DNA of 64,000 nucleotides from Paulownia fortunei (GCA_019321725.1 CM033115.1:16130673-16194672); one strand, 5' to 3'. Shown: positions 11,446 to 23,625, numbered from the stretch's first letter. Numbers and translations are program-made. Notes: generated by a model not told the origin, from the letters alone.

Positions 11446-14400
11446 ATGGCTTATCAGCAGCAGCAGCAGCAGCCGATACCGGGTCCAAGCTCGGGTTCAG
11501 GTCCTGGTGGATTCCAGTATATGAATTCTCCATTTGGGGACACCACTTTCACTAAGGTGTTTGTTGGAGGGTTGGCTTGGGAGACCCAGAGTGAGACTAT
11601 GAGACGATATTTCGAGCAATTTGGGGAGATTCTTGAGGCCGTGGTCATCACCGATAAGAATACTGGCCGATCCAAAGGATATGGTTTTGTGAGCTCTTTT
11701 TAACTTGATTGAAAAATATAACCTTTCTTTGGTTTGAATTGTGTTGAATTTGTATTCATTCTTTATTGGGCTCTTGTAAAGTTTGTCTTGTTGGCGATTA
11801 TACATTCTGATTTTAGTTTTTTGAAGAATTTGTACTGTTTAGTTATTAAATAAATCTATTTTCAATTTCCATTTTGGCTGTCACTTTTATAAGTGTGAAT
11901 GTCAAAACGGGATGTTTGTAATTTCTTGTGCCTGAGGTAGAAATGTGGATATTTGAATGACTTGGGTCCCAAAATGGTGTTTGTATGGAGGGTTTAGGTG
12001 ACTTTCCGGGATCCTGAATCAGCCAGGAGAGCGTGTGCTGATCCAACTCCAATTATCGATGGGAGGCGAGCAAATTGTAATTTGGCTTCACTGGGGAGAC
12101 CTCGGCCAGCGGTTCCTTTCGGTAATATATCTCATTTGCATTGTCAAATATTCTGGAGGATTAGAACTTTTCACAAATTTTTCCAATTTTGAATCTCAAA
12201 TTCTGCTGGAATGTTCTACTGCATCATCAAGAAAAATTTCAAATTTCACTTATTATATCGCAAATATCAATTGGGTTCATGCCATTGCATTGGCAATTGG
12301 ACTCAAAAAATTTTGGTAGTGGATTCATTGGAGATGGTCTAATATAAGAATAGTATCAATTACCGATTTAATGGTATGTTATCCTAGGCAGGATCCTGCC
12401 TTTACACATTTATGTGAATGTTTCCATTCCTTCATATAAACTTCTTAAAGCATAATTTGGACAGGAAAAATTTGATGTGATGATTTATAGCTTTGTTTAT
12501 AAAATTTTAATCAACCATCTGCTAGTGAAAAAGAAGCCATCCCTTGATTATGTTGGATGGCATGATTTATGCATTTTTTTATTATGTTTGACGGTATGAT
12601 TTCTGCAAATTTTTTTCAAAAATTTGCAATAGTGTCAAGTTTCATATTTATACATTGGTACAAAGCCCCCACAAGTTAATCATTTGTGTTTATATATAGA
12701 AGGATTGAAACCCATGGATTGTCATTCTCTGGGTATTTTGGTGTAGTAAGCACAATTTTATACATTATACAGAAGACTTTAGTTGGATTCTGTAAACAAG
12801 TGGGGCATGACTATCACCCCATATATTGATATTTTAGGCTATATCTCAATCTAGCATCGTAATGTATATCTGTCTGTGTTTATTGCTCATAGGACGCCTT
12901 AGATCTCCGGCACCTTACCTTGGAGGCGTACCAGCTGCTAGGGGTGGTTATGTTGGAAGTTTTGGCTACCAGCAACCTGTTACTTACGGATTTCAACAAG
13001 GCCTGATGTATTCTCCGTATGGGTGAGAAACATTCTATGATGTAATATTTGTATAGTGATTTGACAGATTTTTGTTATCTGTATGATGTTTTGACAGATT
13101 TTTGTAGATTGTGAAACTGGTTTGTCCGAATTTACCTCCATACTCCTGGTGTATTTAATGAATCGTATCATTTGGCATTTCGTCTCTCGTTTATCTTGAG
13201 AAACAGAAAGGAATTACTATGAAAAAAGATTGGAGGAATGCATTGTAAATTTGGGGTCTGCATTCAATTAGTGTCTTGCTGGAGAAGTTGATATATCCTA
13301 TCAACTGCTTTATAATATCGCAATGTGTGATCAGTGGACTGAGACTTTAACAAGAGTTATTTTTTGAGTTTCAGAATATTTGTGTTTGTTTACTTCTTTC
13401 TTAGTTCCATTTATAAAACCTATGTTGATCCTGTATTTTGTTTGTTGTTGTGGTTGTGATTCTTGATAATTCCAATTGTTACATGTGTATGTATGCAAAA
13501 AGCAATTTACTATCCATGAATGTTTTAATTTAAATGCAGATACCCTCCTAGGTCTGGGTGGCGCCAGGGGAGGTCACCACTATGCCCCTTTAAGAATTAA
13601 ATGGTTCTTTGACCTTCGTTTTATTCGAGAATAAGTGGGGACAAATTGGATGTTAGCACTCCCTTGGTTGGGAGCGGATGCCAAAACCCACCGTATCACC
13701 TTGATGGGATTCTTTGTTTAGTTGTCTGATTAGGAAATCTCAAATGTTGAGATAGCTGGGCTGGTCTTGTAAAAGGATTAACTAGATGCATTAAACTTCT
13801 GTAACTTGTGGAAAGGACTAATGCTAGGGTTTATCCTAAAGAGAAGAATGGATGATTAAGTTTAGGCATGGAGTTGCAATGCGTCATCCATGCTTATGAT
13901 GAGGTGATCCAAGCCCAATGGTCTAACTTGTGGTTGTCATGAACTTGACCTGAATAGGGTTTGAAATCCATAGTTGCACCAAAAAACGTAGCAGCAATCC
14001 TGCAATATGGTTATATGCTTTAATTGTATCTGAGTGATGTCATGGACACAATTAGTTTATATTCAAATGTTTTGGGTGTTAAATTGATGTATAAGCTGCA
14101 CCTCTAGTTCGGTGCATGCATGATTAACATGGGCTTGATCATTTTCTTTATTACAATTAATGATATAAAAAAGAAAGGCTTCGGAGACCCTTTATTTGAC
14201 AATTCTTAGGCTCTTTTGGCGAAATCTTCTGATTTTTGTGGCAATAACTGTGATGTGCAAACTTGTTGGTTATGTGCCCATATTTTGTTTAATTTAGTCA
14301 ATTTATTTTTATAAATATTGAATGGCTTACTCATTTTCCTCTACTAGAATTAGAACGTGACGTGAACTTGCAAGTACTCTGCAGAAATGAAGAGTCTGAA

Positions 14401-16981
14401 ACTGTTGCTTTTGATGATAATGATCATGGTAGTGCCTTTACTAAAGAAACTATGAAACATGGGTGTACTGAGTTGATGGATCATATCTTCTTGAAACCCT
14501 TATATTGTGATTATAGGTTGGTTGGGATAGGATACATGTGTTGAGGATAGTTAAAAAATAATTCCAGCCCTATATGTTGCAAGGTTTGAATTTGGTTTGT
14601 TGAAAGAGAATGATACTCCATGTATTTGAAATTCTTCATTTTTCTCTGATATGCCTTGAATCAACTACAGATTTGTGATATAAATTCTAGCCTTTATAGA
14701 TTCTGTCATACATTAAAAATTAATTATTTGGAAGACTTCATGGCCATGATCTTGATTAGTTATTTGAGTGTGTATATTGAATGTCATATCTAAGTTGTAA
14801 TTTTCTACGCAATTGACTATTTAATCCTCTTATTGATGTAGGTATGCTGCATACAGTCCAGAATATCCTTATTCTCAGGTCAAAATTGAGATACTTGCTG
14901 CTGAATTGTTCTCATGATGCGAATATTGCTTTAAGTAAGTATGACACTTTGCAGTTGTTCTGTCTTGTAGGGTGTTTACAATCCTTATGGAAGTCAGCAA
15001 TACCTTCACATATATGGTATGCCTGGAACAGTTGGCACAACTATGTATCCTTATAGCCAGTTGAGCCAGGCTGTTCCAGGAAGTCATAGTTATACCGCAT
15101 TGCCAGGATATGCAATGCCTGGTCATCAGATAGTGCAGTTTGGTGGGCCCAGTGTCAATGCAATGACAACTTCTTCCGTTCCAACTATTCCAGCGCCATA
15201 TCCTGCAGGTAAAGATTTTTGGTTCCTCTGGCATTGCATTTAGTATCTGTATATGCACTGTAAGTAATTTATTGCATGTGCATTCCCTCACATGCTGTAT
15301 TTTATTTTCTGAAATTTTAACAATATTCACTACTTTGGAAATGTGTAGGATTTGGTTTTGTTTCTAAGTATGCTTTTCGAGAGCGTACTTTTTTTCCCCT
15401 AAGTTTGTAAAGAATGGCTACTTTCTCATTGTGGATGTTTCACGAAGAGCCTCTGCTAAAATATAAAATGTTTTCATGGGTCTTAGTATCCCTTAATTCG
15501 AATAATCACAAAAGCCACTCCCCCACCCAAAAATAAAAAATAAAAAAAATAAAAATATATATATATATATATATATATTTTTCAAGTATTCTAACTGCTC
15601 TGCTCAACACTAGTTGAAACTGCCAAATCATCTCCCCCCCCAACAAGGAAACTGACGCATGCCTCCACCACCATCCTGACCACTTAACAGAATGACCATC
15701 GCCATAGTTATCACCTCAGTGACAACCAGTACCATTATCGGTGCCTGACTATGGAAACCCCCTTCACTCCCTGTCCCCCCCCCACCAAAAAAAAAATAAA
15801 ATAAAATAAAATACCCCCCCTCCTCCAAGCACTGATTTTCCTAATTTGACTGCAAGCCTCTTGGCTCCCAAACCCATGGATGGCCCCCAGTGCCTCATAG
15901 AATGTCTGGCGCGAAGGTTGATGCATGTGATTTTATGGCTGTGTTTCTCTTTCAGAATAAATCTGAAGTCTGGGGATCGGGATCGGCATCAGCGATTGTG
16001 TACATCTTTTTCAGCTCTTTTCCTATTGTGTTTGTACGAGTTTTTTTCTCTTTGACTTGTGGCCCATGAATGTATTGTGATAGTTGTTTTGGAGTCTTAT
16101 TTGCTGCAAACTGATGAACTTCGTCAGAGGTTTTAGTGTTGGTATTGGTTTGGAGTACTGCAAGAACAGGCGGCTGTGTAGATGATGTCTTAATGGTAGT
16201 TTTGAAACTTAGTGACTGCCCTTAGTTTTTGGTGCTCAAGGGGTTATGTTGGTAGATGATGGCAGTGTGGCACTTGGGGGAGAGGGGTGTGCACACAATG
16301 ATGATGGTTCCCTGTTTTCCCTTAGGTTGGGTTTGGGGTGTGCGATTGAATGAGAATCTAACAGAATAATTTTTCCTCCCTTTTTAGTGAATTCATTTTC
16401 TATTTTTCTATTATTGTTGAAGATCGACCAGGCATGCTCATTTAAGGGTGAAAATGAAAAAGTTCATAAGTCTTATATTCTTCCTTAGAGTAGAATCCAA
16501 GTCAGACATAGTCAAATTTGTTGAAGTGGAGAAAGCATATTGTAGTGCTATCATTCTAGTGCCTCATATTCCTCTAGCATTTTGTGCTCTACAGGGATTT
16601 TATTCTTGATATAAAAAAACATCGTTTTTATTTTTTATCTTTTCCTTTTTTTTAAAAAATCTGCTACTTGTGGAGAGGGGAGCCTTGGGTTTCTTGATTT
16701 TGATAGGCTTATAAATCTGCACTGGACTCAGGGTGGCATTCATTTCATCATTAAAAGGAATATACATCTACACCTAGTTGGGGTGGCATTCATTTCATTT
16801 TTTCTAGGTTCTTTGTGGAAGGTTGTATTTTAATTTTATATTTTGAACAGGCAGATCTGGGGCTAATGTCTTGGTTGTATCAGGTGTTGCAACACCTATT
16901 CCACAACAAGCACAATTCATACTACCTGCGCATTCTCCTCAATTCATGCCGGGTGGCGGTTCTGACCAAAATGCTGGGTGA
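11446..16981 (+). CDS. Single-RRM RNA-binding protein, ARP1-like (6 coding exons, 300 aa)
   Basis: Predicted nuclear/cytoplasmic RNA-binding protein. Exons: 11446-11688, 11998-12121, 12893-13022, 14842-14878, 14971-15208, 16851-16981; all borders are GT-AG and the frame closes at 301 codons with TGA at 16979. The protein opens with a poly-Gln run (residues 4-9). One RRM follows: RNP2 (VFVGGL, about residue 38) and RNP1 (KGYGFVTF, about residues 77-84), the latter split by intron 1. The C-terminal half is rich in Tyr, Pro, Gly and Gln ([15 protein letters not shown], then [10 protein letters not shown]). This domain order matches the Arabidopsis At1g20880/At1g76460 group and proteins named ARP1. 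The last exon has a second in-frame acceptor at 16884, 33 nt downstream, so an isoform lacking 11 residues is possible. Targets are unknown. I am confident in the family, less so in the name. Confidence 0.88.
13540..13600 (+). other. Possible alternative exon with early stop in intron 3 of the ARP1-like gene
   Basis: Within the 1.8-kb third intron, an AAATGCAG acceptor at 13,539 precedes a GC-rich stretch. Joined to exon 3 it stays in frame ([19 protein letters not shown]) and stops at 13598-13600. It would shorten the protein by its Tyr/Gly-rich tail. No clear donor follows, so it would be an alternative last exon. Chance cannot be excluded. Confidence 0.3.
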
Positions 16982-17859
16982 GGGTTTGATCTAGGTAAGT
17001 TTTCTTGTTCTCTTCTGGATTATATTCTTTTGATTGCCATTACAGTTATGTTACTATTTTCCTGTTACTTTATACCATTTTTCAGGTTCCCTTAGATTGC
17101 AGCAGGACTAAGAACAGCAGTACTGCCACTTTATTGGCGGGCTTCAAATCTAGCCTTGCAAATTATTCGTTTTGCATTCTAGAGGTATCTTAGTAGTTTT
17201 AAGTACATTTTTAAAATTTTGTTTTCCTTTTTTTCCCCTTTCTCTATATCTTCAATATTGCATGTTTCGTGTTTGGTTCGATTTAGAGAAGGGCAATTTG
17301 GTAGGTGATCTGAATATTTTACACCTGTCAGATGAGCTTACTCTAATGTCTTACAAAGGAGTACAATAACCCAAGTTTGGTTGTGGTCTCTTGTTTATTT
17401 GAAGATATGCCATGTTTATTCTACAATATAATGCTCAATCTAGCATCTGATTTTGTAAGAAATTGCTTGATTTACACTTAGTCTATTTTGGCTCCCAATT
17501 TTGCTGGTGTTTGCCCAAGCAATAGAAGAGAAAATACCCAGGAAATGCTTTCATTCCTTAATAAAAGTGTAGTAAACAAACCGTTCTCATCTCCCCATCC
17601 CCTGTGCGATTTTTTAATTTCAATTCATCAAGCTAGCCAATAGTGAAATCTGATACCTTTGATTTGTGAATTCTCCCTGATAGCATGAGAATGTTTAAAT
17701 AATTTTACAATTATCTTTGTTTGGTAAATATGGAAATATGTGCCAATGGCTTAGGCTAAATTAATGAATATATATGAGAAATATCGATTTGCGAGTGACA
17801 TATTGCATTTTTGTTCTTGTTATTGAGCGCCTTAAGAATTATAGAAGTGCGACTTAAGA

Positions 17860-17938
17860 ATCAGCCAACTATCCTTGAGATAATGTAAACAATCTCATGG
17901 GAGTGGCTGTACCAAAATATCAGCCAACTATCCTTGAG
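17860..17938. repeat. Local direct repeat of 20 bp
   Basis: ATCAGCCAACTATCCTTGAG occurs at 17860-17879 and again, identical, at 17919-17938, 59 bp apart, inside the proposed 3' UTR intron. Confidence 0.9.
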
Positions 17939-18122
17939 TTTTTTGCAGTTTTGAGCTGAATTTCATCCTTCTCTTCTCAACTGCTTATCCAATTTTTAGC
18001 ACTCTAGTTTCATTTTGATTTTCTCCCATGTTTCAAGAAATTTAGTTTGGTTTTTCCTTTTAGAAAATCTAGTATGAAGGGCGAGCTTACAAATATGAGT
18101 GGTTCCAAGACCTATTGGCTTA

Positions 18123-18630
18123 AGCTTTTAGGTCAAGATTAGACTCCAAACATGTGTATTTGGGTCCTCTTTTTCAAGAACTCCAAGGCTGGATTCATAA
18201 CAAGTGATACCAAAGCCGATTTTATAGATTCAGGGCAATCTCTGGAAGCAAGTTGATGAAAAGCAAGATGACCCTCAGAGCAGGACAGGTTAGCTATGGG
18301 CTCCTGACTATGCGTATGGGGCTTGGAGGCGCATAAGGACAGGAAAAATGTCTATTTTCCTCGGAGAGTAATTGAGGCTCAAGATGTAAGTGCTGGCTGA
18401 GATTTCTATGGAAAGGGAGTTGCTGGTGATGTGGGTGCTTACATGTGCAGGAGGAGATTTGTTAAGTTCACATGTCAGTTAATTTCTCATATTGGAGAAA
18501 CAAGGAGCAAAGGGTGGGTTTGTATACTTGTGTCGACCCCTTTCTATAGGCTTTAAGGTCAAGGTTAATTTCAAAACTTGTATGCCAGGATCCTCTTTCC
18601 CAGGAACTCCAAGGCTAGATCCCTAACAAA
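18123..18630. repeat. Pair of degenerate ~82-bp direct repeats about 425 bp apart
   Basis: Segments 18123-18203 and 18548-18630 align by eye. Both carry a TTAGGTCAAGATTA/TAAGGTCAAGGTTA-like start, then TCCTCTTTC, then GAACTCCAAGGCT, then ACAA. The enclosed DNA is less AT-rich than its surroundings and has no long frame. It may be a decayed small LTR-type element or a tandemly copied dispersed repeat; I cannot name it. Confidence 0.55.
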
Positions 18631-20548
18631 CTTCTTTGCTTTGAAGAAGTTAAAAAATGCTTACTATTCGGTCATGTCAGCCACTGATCCTAGAGTTGAC
18701 AAAATTCCTTTTTAATTGATTGTGTTCTTTGATATGTCTATTTGTTTGTGTAATCTGCCAAGCGATGGTTATCGAACTGCATTTGGTTGTTACTTGTTTG
18801 AGTACTTGAGAAGTTGTCATTGGTGAAAATAGCAACCCCTGTCTATAAAACATCCTTGCACTTCTAAAGGATTTCATCGAACTTTTCCACATTTGATTTG
18901 CTAAGGGGGTTTTATTATGTATAATAATGGCACCTGGGGAACTAGCATCTTCAATGGAAGTCTCTCATAATAACAAGGGGATCCTTTCAACAGGCTGGTT
19001 TGAACTGATTTATAATCATTTTCCCAAATTAAATTTCTCGAAGATGTTGGAAAAATAAAAATGAAGCTACTGTGCTGAAGGTTGACAAAATTTCTGCAGT
19101 TGTAATGGGGAAGAATTATGTGATCAGAGAAGCGGTTGATAAGGGTGAAATCCTGATGACAAGTAGTTGAGAATGTTGAAATCCAGTAGTGATGCCATTG
19201 TTGGGAAATTTTAGAGGCGTAAATTACTGTATATTTTTTGTTGATAAATTGGGAAAGCACATTTATTTGTGTAACTGTGGTTGATTGCACATACTTGATT
19301 GACCATTTCGGTTGAATTTGTTTTCGAGCTTCTTGGCTGGATAGAAGATACTCAAAGCAACATATTTGCACTATATCAAGGAATTTTCTAGAAACTTAGT
19401 CATGTCTTACCATTTTTTTGGAGTGCTAAAAACCTTAATATCTTCTCACTCTAGCCATTTTGGTAAAATTCTTTGTCATGAAAAGTTTAATTGTCTTCCT
19501 AAAGATCCATGCAGTTCTTTGCTTTAATTTGTGAACTCAAGTTTTAGTTGGGCTGCTGTGGGTAATTTCTTTATTCTTTCTTCTGCTTGTTTGGGAGGAT
19601 TGAATTGAGGGAAAAAGATAAGGAAATAGTGAATTTCCTTGCAAATTAAGCTGTATCTATGTTGCATTGCCCTTGAAGGGTTGTTCCAGTGGTTTATTGC
19701 ATAATTTAGAGAAAATCCTTGTATCATCAGGTTGTAAATATGTTTGGTACATCGGTTAGTCATTCTAATGCCAAATGGGGAGCACTATGCCGTTCAATAA
19801 ATGCAGTACAATTTTGATTTGCATGTTTAATCGCTTTTCTTTTCTTTTTCTTGTGGGTTGGGGCTACTTAAAAAAGGAGAAGAGAATATGAGCAACCTTG
19901 ATTTGAATGTCTTAAATAGTAAAATTGACTGAGATTTGGTTGAGTGTGTCTTATTAGCAACCGAAAATTTTAATATGGAAGATTTAGAATTTTGAAGAGC
20001 AACATATATTTACTTCTGCATGCAGCTTCTCCTACTATATTGTTTATGAAATTTCTCTACGTATGCAGGTCTTACAATTGTCACGCTCACCAGAGAAGTC
20101 AATGTCCGGAGTCGCTCCTGATGGTGGAGAGAGGAAATGGAGTGTGCGGATTGCACGTCCTTTAACTTCCTGTATCTAAACTCTTGTATTCTGCCAGCCT
20201 TCTGGATGACTGGCAGAGAGTCATGGACCGATGGTGGCTGGAATGGGTTTCTGGCTGCCAATCTGGGAATAATGAACCGTGTAAAAAAAAATTATGGTAG
20301 AATCAACATATGATTCTTTTATAGTCCGAGTCCCAGCATTTTGGGTGTGTAGATAGTCTCTGGTGTCTTTGTGTTGCATCCTGCATTGTATTTAGAAAGT
20401 CGGGTCAGCATCTTGTGCATAACAACAGATTTTAGGGTTTATTGGACAAATCGCTTCTCTTGTAATCTGGATTAATTTAGAGCCTGACTTCAAAATATGA
20501 AGAAGCTCAAGGTCTCAAATAGGAAGATGGTTCTTTCTGTTATTACTT

Positions 20549-20576
20549 GCTCTCTCTCTCTCTCTCTCTCTCTCTC
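20549..20576. repeat. (CT)n microsatellite
   Basis: A run of about 14 CT units near the likely 3' end of the ARP1-like transcription unit. Confidence 0.95.
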
Positions 20577-20899
20577 ACGTCTCTGATATATGGTTTTCTT
20601 AAGATTATAAATGCCTGTGTTTTAGTATTTGTGGAACCAAAAAAGTCTCTATACAGATAGGTAAATTGGTCAAAAATTGAATAGGTTGCAGGCGTTCTCT
20701 CTTTTTGGTCTGTTCCTCGTCTGTCTGGTTCTGTTTTTCAGGGTAAAAATGATGGTTTCAACTTTCAACCCAGAGAACAGAGACAGGTTATTATTTCTGA
20801 TTTTTCAGATTTGTAACAATGCTTCCTTCTTCCAATTGTTAATGAAATCTGGTCGGATCGAACTTTGAAGTATCTGCTTCAATGATACAAAACCAGTGG

Positions 20900-22632
20900 C
20901 GATGGGGCTTGAGCCAGATGACGTGACATGGAAGATCTTTTATTATTTGTAAAAAAATTTATGGCCCTCGAGTACTTTTATATGGATTTATAAGATCATG
21001 ATATCATAAAATGAAATGATAATGTTATTATCAGTTTATTTATAATTTCATTTGGGTGGGTTATTTGAATTTATGTCTTTGGCATTTCATATTCGTAATC
21101 TTGCACTATTAGGTCAAATATTTTTAAAGAACTTGTATTGAAAGAGCAAGACCAAAAGCATCCTAGCTTAATATATATGAAAATAATTAGTCATTTTTAA
21201 AAAGCTAATCAAGAATTATTTTATAAATTACAAATATAAAGAACAAGAAATACAAATTCAAACTTTGAAATTTAATTAATTGTATACAAATTTAATTTTT
21301 TAATTGAATACATGATAAAATATTATAGAGGTTGAAAAAGAATGAGAAACCAAATTTTTATTTAAGGTCATTTTTTCAATATCTAAATTTTTATGGGAAT
21401 TATTTATAAAAATTAAAGTTTTTAAAGTGGATATTATAATATAAAAGCAAACTCAAACTAAATTTTACCCATAATACAAATTTTAATATGAAAAATAATA
21501 ATTACAAATAGAAAATTTTTAGGCCTTATTTGGTGTTAATTGCTTTATTTCTCATAAAATAAAAATATATTTGGACATTGCTGTTTTGGAGAAAAACATT
21601 TTCATTCCTCCAAAATACTTATAAATCATTATTTTTATTAAATAATTATATAATTTACTATACCCTATTAACTATAATAAATTAATATTAAAAAATATCT
21701 ATAATTAAAAATATCTCTTACTAACCGCAACAAACAACAGTAACAATATATGTACATATAAAATTGTATCCAAAATTGCTTCACATTATTTTTTTCAATA
21801 AAATATTACAATACATTTTCATTCTCTAATTCCACAACCCAAAATATTTTTCCCATAATGCCAAAAATTACACCAAATAAGCTTAGTTTCTAAAATGCAT
21901 AAAGTTTTAAAAACAGGTAAAAGATCATCATTAAAGTTTAAGCCATATTTATTAAAACAAATAGTATAAACTAACTCTGTATAATATAAATACAAAATTT
22001 TGGAACATTAAGCAAAATCATCTTTTAAAAACATAATTCTGAAAGAAAATCTCAGACCAAAATCTTAATTATGAAGATTAATAATATATAATATATATTA
22101 TTATTTTTAAAAAAATAAGGCAATTGGTAATAACTTCTTTTAATTTGTTTATATAGGATATTAAAGATTTTTAAGTAAACTTAAGTCACTCATTTCATTG
22201 AAATTTATGCATTTGAAAATTTATGAACCATTTAAAAGTATAAAAAATATAAATATTTTTTTATGTATAAAATTAATTTATACCCTATATGCAATTGAAA
22301 AAATATTAAAAATTCATATCACTCGTTATTTTCTTCATTATTATATATTTTTTATGTAATTGAAAATACCTTAAAATTTAAAATTTGATATCATTAATAA
22401 TTTTTTTCTTCAAAAAAATTATGTAGGGTTTTTAATTTTTTTTAATCCAACTGTAATGTAATGGGATATGAGTATTTGGATCTTTAAATAAAATTTTATT
22501 ATAATATTTGATCAAGTATGTTAAGGAGAGATATTTGCTAAATATTTAAATTTTACGAGACATAGATGTTAAATTTCCAAATCTTAGAAAATATAGATAA
22601 AAAATATGAATAATCCAATATAAATAGTATCA
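20900..22632. other. AT-rich intergenic DNA between the ARP1-like gene and MULE copy 1
   Basis: Very AT-rich, with no frame or exon that I can support. The one structured item is the Tourist-like MITE at 21.5 kb. It ends at the target site of the Mutator-like element. Confidence 0.7.
21522..21882. mobile_element. Tourist/PIF-Harbinger-like MITE, 361 bp
   Basis: The left end reads GGCCTTATTTGGTGTTAATT and the reverse complement of the right end reads GCTTATTTGGTGTAATT, a good terminal inverted repeat. The element is flanked by TTA on both sides (21519-21521 and 21883-21885), the target typical of PIF/Harbinger elements. The interior is AT-rich and non-coding, so it must have depended on a transposase from elsewhere. 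The TTA flank could be chance in AT-rich DNA; the inverted termini are the stronger evidence. Confidence 0.6.
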
Positions 22633-22642
22633 AGTAAATGAT
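22633..22642. repeat. Left 10-bp target site duplication of MULE copy 1
   Basis: AGTAAATGAT sits immediately before the element and is repeated identically at 29646-29655 after it. Length is in the range for Mutator-type insertions (about 8-11 bp). Confidence 0.92.
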
Positions 22643-22733
22643 GACTAATTTAAATTAAAATAGTAAATTAAAAAAATAATTAAATAAATACCGTAGTTGA
22701 CAGGGTTTTAAAAAAATAAGTGAAAGCGCGTTT
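22643..22733. repeat. Left terminal inverted repeat of MULE copy 1
   Basis: Pairs with the reverse complement of about 29556-29645. Shared stretches include ATAGTAAATT, AATACC and TTTAAAAAAATAAGTGAAAGC, separated by diverged positions, so the inverted repeat is long but imperfect. Confidence 0.8.
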
Positions 22734-22809
22734 TGGAAACGCGCTTTCACAGGAAGCGCAATCTTAGATTGCGCTTCTTGTCCGAAGGCGCAACCCAGCT
22801 TGCGCCTTC
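22722..22809. repeat. Cluster of three perfect GCGC-containing hairpins at the left MULE end
   Basis: Three palindromes lie side by side: 22722-22748 (12-bp arms, 3-nt loop, GAAAGCGCGTTT arm), 22753-22777 (12-bp arms, 1-nt centre, GAAGCGCAATCT arm) and 22784-22809 (10-bp arms, 6-nt loop, GAAGGCGCAA arm). All arms are perfectly paired and share an AAGCGC or AGGCGC core. They may be repeated transposase-binding sites or methylation targets; the role is inferred. Confidence 0.85.
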
Positions 22810-22814
22810 TGCTG

Positions 22815-23625
22815 CAATTTCCCTGGCCTTCTCCCTTTCTTCCTCCTTCTTCCTTTCCTCCCCTCCCCTCTCCTTTCTTCTCTTTTCCTCTTCCCTTTCC
22901 CCCTCCCTCCCGCGCGCACCTCCTCCCCATTCCACCATTATTAAACCTCCACCTTCCCCTCTCCTTACTTCCTCCATTTTCCTCACCCACCAACTTCCTC
23001 CATTCTCTCTCTCTCTCTCTCTCTCTTCGGCCTTTCACTCGAGTTTTTGATCAAATTTTATTTTTATAATTTTTTCTTTCATTTGGATTCTCCCATTCCC
23101 GTCTATTTTCGCTTATTTCAGTAAGTAATATTGTTATTATTTTTTAAAATTTTTTAATTAAAAAAAATTACTAATTAACATTTATATGTTTTTGTTCAGG
23201 TTAGTACGCGATATATTAAAATACGACGCAGATCATATTGGAGTTGTGACTTACAGGTATCATATTTCAATTATAATATATATATATATATATATATTAT
23301 TATAATAATTGTGAAGTAAATGTATTATTATATTGAAGAAATAGATTTGATTGTATTGAAATGTGATTAATATTATTTTTTATAATGATACATGCAATTA
23401 TATTTTTAATAGGATATTTTATATGTGGAGAAGCTAATGTTTGCAATTTTTTTTTTGTATATTATATTTGTTATTTGTTATTTGTTATTTGACTTGAAAA
23501 TGTGAGTAAAAAATTATTGAATTATTTAGGGAATCTTTTTTACAACTATGATAATTTTAATTAAATATTATGTTTTTGAAATTATTATTTAAAATTAAAA
23601 TATTAATACTTTTTTTGATGTAGTT
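22815..23625 (+). promoter_or_regulatory. Pyrimidine-rich promoter/leader of the MULE transposase gene with two probable leader introns
   Basis: About 22815-23045 on the + strand is almost all C and T, including a (CT)n run at 23003-23026. Then comes a donor (TTTCA|GTAAGT near 23120), a small exon between GTTCAG (before 23200) and CTTACAG|GTATCA (near 23256), and an acceptor TTTGATGTAG near 23621 just before the first transposase ATG at 23626. The same leader is kept in copy 2. Splice borders are seen; their use is inferred. Confidence 0.5.

Larger units (their letters stand above)
16982..20530 (+). other. 3' UTR of the ARP1-like gene, with two probable introns
   Basis: After the stop there is a donor at 16995 (CTAG|GTAAGT), an acceptor before 17086 (TTTTTCAG), a short exon 17086-17184, another donor (AGAG|GTATCT) and an acceptor before 20069 (GTATGCAG). 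Transcribed-looking sequence then continues for several hundred bases to about 20.5 kb. The second intron would be about 2.9 kb. The splice sites are visible; their use is inferred. Confidence 0.5.

Noticed and set aside
14875..15330. Long minus-strand frame of 151 aa
   Set aside because: Antisense shadow of two certain exons of the ARP1-like gene.
18901..19371. Minus-strand frame of 156 aa
   Set aside because: No recognisable domain, and codon use looks random. It lies in the proposed 3' UTR intron and could be chance in less AT-rich DNA.
22655..23069. Overlapping frames on both strands rich in Arg/Glu/Gly or Ser/Pro/Leu
   Set aside because: They arise from the long C/T-rich leader tract of the MULE. 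They change completely between the two copies and resemble no protein.
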